From positions 1 to 24,022 of IMG/VR virus record IMGVR_UViG_3300042945_000540: DNA of 24,022 nucleotides. The stretch is one strand, 5' to 3'. The translations under genes were made by a program, and so were the position numbers. This DNA comes from a virus. Positions 13,186-19,106 of this stretch are shown piece after piece (within the stretch, counting starts at the first letter, position 1; the number at the start of each line of letters is the position of its first letter). The notes beneath the pieces are model-generated. The model was not told where the DNA came from and ran no database searches. It saw only the letters and a list, made by a program, of their open reading frames with translations.

Positions 13186-14606
13186 CGTATTATCTTATTT
13201 CCGTATTGACTTTCCCATTCAGCAATATCAATTTCATCATTTAGTAGTGGCTGCCCTTTAATATTTAAACTTGTATTAAGTAATATTGGAACACCAGTTT
13301 GCAAAAAGAATTTGTTTAAAACTCTATAAAGTCCCTGATGTTGCTCTCTATTTACTGTCTGAACCCTGGAAGTCCCATCTTGATGAACTACAGCAGGTAT
13401 CTTTTCTGGCTTTAGGCACTTAACTGTATATTGCATATACGGGCTGGAGTAGTCCATATCAAACCATTTTGATGCATGATCTTCCATAACCACTGGAGCA
13501 AATGGTCTAAATAGTTCTCTTTGTTTAATTAAGTTTACTTTGTCTTTAATCAATGGGTCTCTTGGGTCTGCAAGTATACTTCTATTCCCTAGCGCTCTTG
13601 GACCATACTCTGCTCTACCTGTTGCTACTGCCACCACTCCATTTTTCAATATACCGTCCACAATTTCTTGAATTGGATACTTGCCACCAAGATCATAACC
13701 AAGATAGGGAGTCTTCCAATCAAGATGTTTTCCGTATAATGCTGCTGCTGCGCCAAGTGAACTGCCTGCATCTCCTGGGTTTGGCATAATCCATATCATA
13801 TCAAAAATGTTCCAAAGAAGTGTATTTGCAGAAGAGTTTAGAGCACAACCACCCATGAATACTAAATTATTTTTACCAGTAAGTCTCTTTGCCATACGCA
13901 TAAACTCATTTAATCTTTGTTCATAGACTACTTGAACTGCTGCTGCAATGTCAAACTTGTCTTGCTCGGTTATTGTGAAGCCCCAGTCATTGATTCCTTT
14001 ATGAAAATTATAACTTTGCTTTGAATATGAAGGGAAGTATTCATCAACCTCTTTGTAGTATCTTGTCCAGTCCCCATAAGCAGCCATTCCCATCATAATA
14101 TATTCTTCTTGGTTTGGCATAAGGCCAATCAATTTAGTGAATGCTGAATAAAACAATCCAAAACTAACAGGGTAATTTTGCTTATACTTTAACTTAATTT
14201 TATTTCCTTCACCTACCCAGATAGTGGAGGTGTTGTATTCTCCAATAGCATCTAGAACCACTATCGCAGCATCATTAAAATCGCTTGTGTAATATCCTGC
14301 TGCTGCATGAGAATAATGATGTGTAAAAGATTTTCTTGGAATCCCATCTATATCAAACCTTGGTTTCCAATCCCCAGATCCACCCTTTAAAGCCAGCCTA
14401 GAGGCTTTTAGAAGGGGCTTTTCGTAGTAGGCAATGTGATCTGGTCTACCATACTGCAAAGCATCTTTTATTAAACTATCATTGACATACCAGTCATTTT
14501 TTTGTTTGCTATATCTTTCTGCATGCCCTGCAAAAAGTATCTCGCCATCCTTAATTAAAGAAACGGATGCGTCATGAGATGTCTCATTTATGCCAAGTAT
14601 AATCAC
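13182..14606 (-). CDS. Carbamoyltransferase, NodU/TobZ family
   Basis: The 474-residue enzyme is predicted to transfer a carbamoyl group from carbamoyl phosphate through an adenylate. The N-terminal Kae1-like part shows GINETSHDASVSL (H11, D12), HHYSHAAAGYY with H96, H97 and H100, and VLDAIGEY with D119. The C-terminal part shows GRAEYGPRALGNRSILADP. The family usually has about 550-600 residues, so this is compact, but no motif seems missing. The start is GTG, overlapping the stop of a 27-residue ORF as TAGTG. The acceptor is unknown: a sugar, a DNA base or a glycan are all possible. Confidence 0.92.
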   Translation of the reverse strand: MIILGINETSHDASVSLIKDGEILFAGHAERYSKQKNDWYVNDSLIKDALQYGRPDHIAYYEKPLLKASRLALKGGSGDWKPRFDIDGIPRKSFTHHYSHAAAGYYTSDFNDAAIVVLDAIGEYNTSTIWVGEGNKIKLKYKQNYPVSFGLFYSAFTKLIGLMPNQEEYIMMGMAAYGDWTRYYKEVDEYFPSYSKQSYNFHKGINDWGFTITEQDKFDIAAAVQVVYEQRLNEFMRMAKRLTGKNNLVFMGGCALNSSANTLLWNIFDMIWIMPNPGDAGSSLGAAAALYGKHLDWKTPYLGYDLGGKYPIQEIVDGILKNGVVAVATGRAEYGPRALGNRSILADPRDPLIKDKVNLIKQRELFRPFAPVVMEDHASKWFDMDYSSPYMQYTVKCLKPEKIPAVVHQDGTSRVQTVNREQHQGLYRVLNKFFLQTGVPILLNTSLNIKGQPLLNDEIDIAEWESQYGNKIIR

Positions 14607-14689
14607 TAGTAAATATACCTTTTATTTTTCATCTTCTTTTTATATCTTCTTTGCCAGATATACCATTTAATTTTTTTAATTATGATCAT
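14606..14689 (-). CDS. 27-residue basic leader-like ORF
   Basis: A short ORF begins MIIIKKIKWYIWQRRY and ends NKRYIY, with more than ten Lys or Arg residues. Its ATG lies exactly 6 nt after a TATACT box, and its TAG overlaps the carbamoyltransferase GTG as TAGTG. It may be a leader peptide that couples translation to the next gene, or a small membrane- or nucleic-acid-binding peptide. The length makes chance possible, but the promoter and overlap support it. Confidence 0.5.
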   Translation of the reverse strand: MIIIKKIKWYIWQRRYKKKMKNKRYIY

Positions 14690-14695
14690 TTAATA

Positions 14696-14701
14696 AGTAT
14701 A
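14696..14701 (-). promoter_or_regulatory. -10 box for a leaderless start at 14689
   Basis: TATACT, then TATTAA, then ATG on the - strand. The expected transcription start is the A of the ATG. The -35 position falls inside the tRNA-Asn 3' half and has no good match. Confidence 0.5.
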
Positions 14702-14708
14702 CCATTTG

Positions 14709-14781
14709 CTGGGGTGGCAGGTATCGATCCTGCGACATCCGAATTAACAGTTCGGCACTCTACCATCTGAGTTACACCCCA
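14709..14781 (-). tRNA. tRNA-Asn (anticodon GTT)
   Basis: On the - strand the acceptor TGGGGTG pairs with CACCCCA. The D arm is ACTC...GAGT, the anticodon stem CCGAA/TTCGG holds loop CTGTTAA with GTT (14746-14748), and the T arm is GCAGG-ATCGATA-CCTGC. No CCA is encoded. It lies 8 nt after the stop of the subtilisin-like gene and is probably cut out of that transcript. Confidence 0.95.
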
Positions 14782-14789
14782 CCACCCTC

Positions 14790-15566
14790 TTAGTTAGAGA
14801 GGATTGTCGCCACCTTTAAAGATGGACTGACTGAGTTAGCAGCAACAGCAGCAGTTGCTACTGAAGTTGAAAACTGAATAGAAGAACCCTGGATAAGGTT
14901 TTTAATTGTTGAAGTTTTATCTGGTGTTACAAGAGATGCAAGCATATCTACCTCACCAGACTTATATGTTTTTCCATAAATATATGAGCCAATTGAGACT
15001 ACCTCTGAAACGCATGCTGGGAAATCAATAGACTTTGATGTAGTATTTCCTGCTGCTGCATATACCTGAATACCCTTTGAGTTTAGTGAAACAACAGAAG
15101 ACTTAACTCGATCAAATCCTGTCTGTGGTGTATATGGTGCTGTGGCTGGTGGAAAACACTGACCTACCAACTTGGCAGTGGTGTTGTTAATAAACCTTGA
15201 AAAGGAAACAGCCGAAACATTGTGTGAATTACTGTTTACAAAATCAAGTGCTGAGATGAGGCCAATCAAATTAACCTCTGAAGAAGTTCCAGTCTTGCTT
15301 ACTGGGGCGCCCTGAACCAAAACTAATGTTGCTGTTGGATTTTGTTGACGAGCAACAAGAGCCATCTGAGTTCCGTGATCCATAGTAGACTTTGTTTTAT
15401 TAACACATCGATCTGATGCTACGCAAACAAACTCAACACTACCACTGATCTGAGATAAATTAAATGCATTATCAATGATTACAACTCTTTCACCAACTGC
15501 TGCTTGTGATTGAACTGGGATTACTACTGAAAATAATACTGCTACTAGTGCTACGATCTTCTTCAT
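14790..15566 (-). CDS. Secreted subtilisin-like (S8) protein
   Basis: The 258-residue protein has a signal peptide (MKKIVALVAVLFSVVIPVQSQAA, cut after AxA-like QAA). The subtilase residues follow in order: D32 in VVIIDNAF, H64 in MDHGTQMA, N174 in AAAGNTTS for the oxyanion hole, and S235 in STSVATA, matching GTSMATP with changed flanks. The domain is compact and four other cysteines may form disulfides. It would be exported to or through the host envelope. The final Pro of the serine motif is Ala, so activity is likely but not certain. AAGGAAT lies upstream of the ATG. Confidence 0.82.
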   Translation of the reverse strand: MKKIVALVAVLFSVVIPVQSQAAVGERVVIIDNAFNLSQISGSVEFVCVASDRCVNKTKSTMDHGTQMALVARQQNPTATLVLVQGAPVSKTGTSSEVNLIGLISALDFVNSNSHNVSAVSFSRFINNTTAKLVGQCFPPATAPYTPQTGFDRVKSSVVSLNSKGIQVYAAAGNTTSKSIDFPACVSEVVSIGSYIYGKTYKSGEVDMLASLVTPDKTSTIKNLIQGSSIQFSTSVATAAVAANSVSPSLKVATILSN

Positions 15567-15582
15567 TTTATTCCTTTTCTAT

Positions 15583-15786
15583 TTACGATATCATCAATCT
15601 GATGACATGACAACATGGGTCGCCACCTGCGTCCCACTCTTCTAACTCTTCTTCATCCATATATTCGTATCCACCATCATGGGTATTGCAATAAGGAGGG
15701 GTTACCCAACCTCTATCAATTCCATTTGACAGCCAGATACCAAATTCTTGCTCTTCTGGAGATAAATCTTCGTGAATGTGATCCAT
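15583..15786 (-). CDS. Small acidic protein with paired cysteines
   Basis: The 67-residue protein is strongly acidic, with EDLSPEEQEFGIWLSNGI, WVTPPYCNTHDGGY, a run of Glu and Asp, and GGDPCCHVIRL at the end. C33, the H36-D pair and C58-C59-H60 could bind a metal. The W-V-T-x-P-x-C-x-T-H-D-G segment looks conserved, and I recall similar actinobacterial proteins. The function is unknown. The ATG follows a promoter at exactly leaderless distance. Confidence 0.72.
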   Translation of the reverse strand: MDHIHEDLSPEEQEFGIWLSNGIDRGWVTPPYCNTHDGGYEYMDEEELEEWDAGGDPCCHVIRLMIS

Positions 15787-15792
15787 ATATAA

Positions 15793-15821
15793 AGTATACC
15801 CTTAAAGACTGACAACGTCAA
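15793..15821 (-). promoter_or_regulatory. Promoter with exactly leaderless spacing for 15786
   Basis: On the - strand: TTGACG (15816-15821), a 17-nt spacer, TATACT (15793-15798), then TTATAT and the ATG. +1 falls on the A of the start codon. The promoter lies in the end of the Ntn-peptidase gene. Confidence 0.85.
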
Positions 15822-16326
15822 CTGGGCCCATACAAGATGGGTTAAATTTAATTGCTGCACTTACCGCTGAAACAACACGGTTTCTAGCATTTTTTTGTTT
15901 ATCTGTTGCATACAGAACTCCAAAAGCATATTCTGCACCTGACCCCATAGCCAAATATGGAAGTGAGTATTTAGATAAAGACATATCTGCAGAACTATGT
16001 TCATAGATTTCTCCACGGACTGCGATAATCAAACCAAGATCTCCATCTTTGGATGTGTCAACCCAGAACTCATTATAAAATTCTTTAAGTTCTTTAATAA
16101 ATTTTGTTTGCATAAACTTATCTGTATCTTTAATGTTGGGAGGGGTTGGCTTAAAGTTATAACGGATTCTTTCTCCGTCCATTGCTCCTGCATATCCAAT
16201 TAGATATGGTCCTATTTTCCAAACCTTTGGAGCAGAAAGTGATAGAATAGTTCCATCATCTGAAGCACCACGGTCTCCAGCCATATAAATTTTGTCTTCA
16301 TGTTTTACTACAGCAATGCAAGTCAT
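15802..16326 (-). CDS. Proteasome/HslV-like Ntn-hydrolase peptidase
   Basis: I start this at the ATG of 16326 because it has GGAG upstream and places a Thr directly after Met; an ATG at 16368 lies before the predicted transcript. After Met removal the 173-residue chain has T1, D17 in AGDRGAS and K33 in APKVWK, exactly the catalytic set of HslV and proteasome beta subunits. GYAGAMDGERI and AMGSGAEYAFG also match. Such proteins form rings and cut peptides; no partner ATPase is visible here. It could process virion precursors or degrade host proteins (inference). Confidence 0.9.
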   Translation of the reverse strand: MTCIAVVKHEDKIYMAGDRGASDDGTILSLSAPKVWKIGPYLIGYAGAMDGERIRYNFKPTPPNIKDTDKFMQTKFIKELKEFYNEFWVDTSKDGDLGLIIAVRGEIYEHSSADMSLSKYSLPYLAMGSGAEYAFGVLYATDKQKNARNRVVSAVSAAIKFNPSCMGPVDVVSL

Positions 16327-16358
16327 GGCTAAAGCCCTCTCCAGATAGGTGATACTCA

Positions 16359-16388
16359 AGTATACCATTGCCCAGAGAGGGCTGTCAA
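16359..16388 (-). promoter_or_regulatory. Promoter of the Ntn-peptidase gene
   Basis: On the - strand: TTGACA (16383-16388), an 18-nt spacer, TATACT (16359-16364). The start near 16352 leaves a leader of about 26 nt with GGAG before the ATG at 16326. Unlike its neighbours, this gene has a normal leader. Confidence 0.82.
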
Positions 16389-16404
16389 CTATGTCTTACA
16401 ATGA

Positions 16405-16689
16405 CTAATTAGCCTTTTTGTCTACAGTCTTAAATGCTTCATTTATTTCTGCGATTGTAAGTTTTCCATCGTCCAAAAAAGCCCTAGCCAGTCTTTCTAT
16501 AACTGTGGCTACGCCTAATAGTCCTGCTAAGAATACAGCCTGCATAGTATCAATTCCTACTACTGCTCCTGCTCCCAAGACTGATAGTCCTGATGCTGCG
16601 AATACCGCTAAAATTCTCATCAAGATGTTTGTTATTGCTTTTTGTGGGTGTTCTTTCTTTGGGGGTTCTACTATTTTTTTAGTTGCCAT
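16405..16689 (-). CDS. Two-helix membrane protein, possible holin
   Basis: The 94-residue protein has a basic, Pro-containing N-terminus (KKIVEPPKKEHP), two Ala/Gly/Val-rich membrane segments (about 23-44 and 48-66), and a charged C-terminus with DDGKLTIAEINEAF. The last part resembles an EF-hand-like or helical tail seen in membrane proteins of Streptomyces and related phages (recollection). It is the last gene of the PA14-protein transcript. A holin function is possible, as for the 4100 gene, and cannot be decided from sequence. Confidence 0.65.
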   Translation of the reverse strand: MATKKIVEPPKKEHPQKAITNILMRILAVFAASGLSVLGAGAVVGIDTMQAVFLAGLLGVATVIERLARAFLDDGKLTIAEINEAFKTVDKKAN

Positions 16690-16690
16690 T

Positions 16691-16918
16691 TTATTTCTCC
16701 TTCCTTAGCGGGATTGTAATTAGCCAAATAATTGTTGTTGCCATTACAGCAATTCCAACAATATCTCTTGCTGATCCCGTCAAAGTTAGCCATGCGATAA
16801 AGAAGCCAAGGAGGGTGAATGCTTGTGCAATTAATTCCATTCCTGCATCTTTAAACCATTTGATTAATCCCTTGAGCATTTTGCCTACCAGGTTGATGGC
16901 TTTATTGATTATTTTCAT
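16691..16918 (-). CDS. Small membrane protein, 75 residues
   Basis: The protein starts with an amphipathic basic helix (MKIINKAINLVGKMLKGLIKWFKDAG), followed by two membrane segments (about 30-48 and 50-70) and a basic end, RKEK. Its ATG overlaps the PA14-protein stop (ATGA), and its AGGAGG binding site is provided by the last Arg codons of that gene. It may help place or export the neighbouring surface protein, or act in lysis; both are guesses. Confidence 0.65.
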   Translation of the reverse strand: MKIINKAINLVGKMLKGLIKWFKDAGMELIAQAFTLLGFFIAWLTLTGSARDIVGIAVMATTIIWLITIPLRKEK

Positions 16919-19002
16919 TTGTTCCTCCTTATCATTGCCCCTGCAATTTGTGATGCAATGACCACTGGGACAATTACTTCCTGCGCTTTTTCTCTCTGAT
17001 CATCTGTCATATCCATACCTAACTCAGAGAAATTAGATAGGAGTTCTGTAACATCCACTTCAAATACTGCTCCAAGTGGGTCTGCCAAGAATGCTTCTGT
17101 TTGCACTTCTGTTACTGCATCTGCTAATGTAAATGGCATTGGGGTTTCTCCTGCATCCCCTGCTCTTTCTGCGAACTCAACAAATGCTGATGCAAGTGCT
17201 GGGTTAGACTTCATCTGCTCAGCAATCTGTGCAACTTCTGATGCCTTGATACCAAGGTCTCCAGCAATCTCTGCCTTTGCTTCTTGTGTCAAAGACTTAA
17301 GGGTTTGGCTAACTGCTGCTACTTGCTCAGGTGAAAGTGTAACTAACTTGTTATCCTTGCTTGTAAGGTTAGCAATAACATTAGATAGATCTTCTTCTGT
17401 TCCCGTTCCTTTTTCAGGAATAAGTTCAGCCAACTCTTCATCTTCTATTTCAGGATTAGTTGTTGGTTCTGGTTCAGGGGTTGGCTCTTCTGTAGGTTCT
17501 GGGGTCGGTTCTTCAGTTGGTTCTACCACTGGTTCCTCTGTTGTTTCTGGATCTGGGGTTGGCTCATCAGTTGGCTCTGGCTTAGGCTCCTCTGTAGGCT
17601 CCTCTGTGGGTTCTGGAGAAGGTTCTGGGGTAGGGTCTACCGTAGGTTCAGGACTTGGCTCAGGGGTAGGCTCAACTGTTGGTTCAGGAGTAGGTTCAGG
17701 CTTTGGTTGGTTTGCTGCAGCGTTGGCTGCTGCTTGAGCGATAGCAGCATTAAGTTCTCTCTGTGCCTGCTCGTAATAGTATTCCCAAGCATCATTAATA
17801 GCATTATTTAAGTCAACGATTGATTGATTATATATTTCTATTCTGCTGTTCTTCAACTCTAAAGCATCTTCTGTATCTGCAACCGCATCCAGATGTTCTT
17901 GTGTCTTGGTTTGCAAGATCTGGTTCATTGATGATAGTGTTGCATTCTCAGAGTTATAAATACTTAGTTTGTCATTATATACTGCTAATTTATTATTATA
18001 GGCTGTTTGTGCTGTTGCCCTTGCTGCAAGTGCTTCATCATATGCATCTATCTGTGCTTGAGTTGGTCCTGATCCAGAAGAGAATGTATTCAGATTACAA
18101 CTAAAGTTTTCTCCCCATACTCGTGGATCTCCAGCATAGTCACAGCCTGCACCAGTCATTCCACCAGGAATTGTCCATCCAAGATGATAAGATCCTGGGC
18201 CTCCTCCGTTATACCACCATATCTCAACATCCAAAGTTTTGTCTTCGCTTACGTCATATGTTGGAGACCATGGGCTCCACCTTACTCCTTGCTCTACCCA
18301 TTGATTCGATACTAGATCTTCGTCAATAAACATTCTAAATCCATCATCTGTATATCCAGCAAACGATACTGTTGTGAACCATGATGGAACTGTTATCTGT
18401 CCAGTAAATTTAACTATAAAATTTTCAAATCTGTTACCGCAAACTGGAAGGCTCATATAATTTGAGTTCCAGGTGCCAGAACAAAGAACAGATCCTGGGA
18501 CTGCTTGATTGCCATTTCTTAATAGGTTATAAACCGTATATGCCAAACCTGTTCCTCCAGCAGCCTGCATATTAGACTGTGTGGTTTGAACATTTATGTT
18601 GGCTATATTAAGTGCATCCTGTGCATCATTTCTTTCTTCAAGGGCATTGTCTTTATGTTCAAGGGCCAAGGCTACTGTTGCTGTCTGGCCATCCACATTT
18701 GACTGAGCAAGGTTCTTTGCTTCTAGTGCTGTGGCTTCTGCCTCTACTGAATCATCATAAGCATCAGTGGCACTATCTCTAAGTTCCATCGCATTTTTAG
18801 CATAGGAAAACTTATTTTCTGCTATGTCTATAAGTTCTATTAAGTCATCTTGGTAGCCAAGATCGTCTACGCTATCGTTAAGTTCCTGTATTTCTTTGGC
18901 TGCAACTGTGAGTGGATCGTCAGAGTGGGCTTCCTGGGGGGCTATGAGTAGCCAGCCAAAGGCTAAAACTGTGGCTGTTACTATTCTTAGTAGTCGTTTA
19001 AT
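16915..19002 (-). CDS. Secreted PA14-domain stalk protein with AUU start
   Basis: The first ATG (18789) would lose an obvious signal peptide, so I extend the gene to an ATT at 19002 (KRLLRIVTATVLAFGWLLIAPQEAHS follows the start), with AAGGGGG 7 nt upstream. There is no ATG, GTG or TTG in that stretch; a CTG at 19020 is the only rival. The 695 residues comprise a signal peptide, alpha-helical coiled-coil stretches, a PA14-like carbohydrate-binding domain (about 150-283, with GYTDDGFRMFIDED and VEIWWYNGGG), another coiled coil, a Pro-Glu-Thr stalk (about 432-518) and a helical end. That end finishes VIVPVVIASQIAGAMIRRNK, a probable membrane anchor. It looks like a surface adhesin or host-displayed protein. 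Confidence 0.75.
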   Translation of the reverse strand: MKRLLRIVTATVLAFGWLLIAPQEAHSDDPLTVAAKEIQELNDSVDDLGYQDDLIELIDIAENKFSYAKNAMELRDSATDAYDDSVEAEATALEAKNLAQSNVDGQTATVALALEHKDNALEERNDAQDALNIANINVQTTQSNMQAAGGTGLAYTVYNLLRNGNQAVPGSVLCSGTWNSNYMSLPVCGNRFENFIVKFTGQITVPSWFTTVSFAGYTDDGFRMFIDEDLVSNQWVEQGVRWSPWSPTYDVSEDKTLDVEIWWYNGGGPGSYHLGWTIPGGMTGAGCDYAGDPRVWGENFSCNLNTFSSGSGPTQAQIDAYDEALAARATAQTAYNNKLAVYNDKLSIYNSENATLSSMNQILQTKTQEHLDAVADTEDALELKNSRIEIYNQSIVDLNNAINDAWEYYYEQAQRELNAAIAQAAANAAANQPKPEPTPEPTVEPTPEPSPEPTVDPTPEPSPEPTEEPTEEPKPEPTDEPTPDPETTEEPVVEPTEEPTPEPTEEPTPEPEPTTNPEIEDEELAELIPEKGTGTEEDLSNVIANLTSKDNKLVTLSPEQVAAVSQTLKSLTQEAKAEIAGDLGIKASEVAQIAEQMKSNPALASAFVEFAERAGDAGETPMPFTLADAVTEVQTEAFLADPLGAVFEVDVTELLSNFSELGMDMTDDQREKAQEVIVPVVIASQIAGAMIRRNK
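17455..17712 (-). repeat. Pro-Glu-Thr/Ser low-complexity repeat
   Basis: The coding sequence repeats short units such as PEPT, PEPS and EEPT for about 85 residues. The DNA is correspondingly repetitive, built from variants of the GGTTCTGG, GGTTCAGG and GGTTGGC type. The region is prone to length change by slippage and forms an extended spacer in the PA14 protein. Confidence 0.85.
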
Positions 19003-19040
19003 TCCCTTTCCCCCTTGCAGACGATATGTCTGATAGGATG

Positions 19041-19046
19041 ATTATA
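19041..19046 (-). promoter_or_regulatory. -10 box of the PA14-protein transcript
   Basis: TATAAT on the - strand follows the terminator of the previous gene. Transcription would start near 19034, 32 nt before the ATT start codon. The -35 region lies in the terminator stem and shows no match. Confidence 0.5.
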
Positions 19047-19060
19047 CCATTTTATTGCAC

Positions 19061-19093
19061 AAAAAAGGGGCTACCGTAATTGGTAACCCCTTT
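19061..19093 (-). terminator. Rho-independent terminator of the Ala-rich surface protein gene
   Basis: On the - strand, AAAGGGGTTACC and GGTAGCCCCTTT form a 12-bp stem with one T-G pair around a 6-nt loop. The 3' arm runs directly into a stretch of six T. It lies 13 nt past the stop at 19107. Confidence 0.92.
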
Positions 19094-19106
19094 AATGTTG
19101 GACTAA

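Noticed and set aside
16327-16368. Upstream ATG for the Ntn peptidase
   Set aside because: It lies inside the predicted promoter and would bury the catalytic N-terminal threonine.
17246-17737. Long + strand ORF rich in Gly, Ser and Val
   Set aside because: It is antisense to the Pro-Glu-Thr repeat of the PA14 protein; its low-complexity pattern is just the complement of that repeat.
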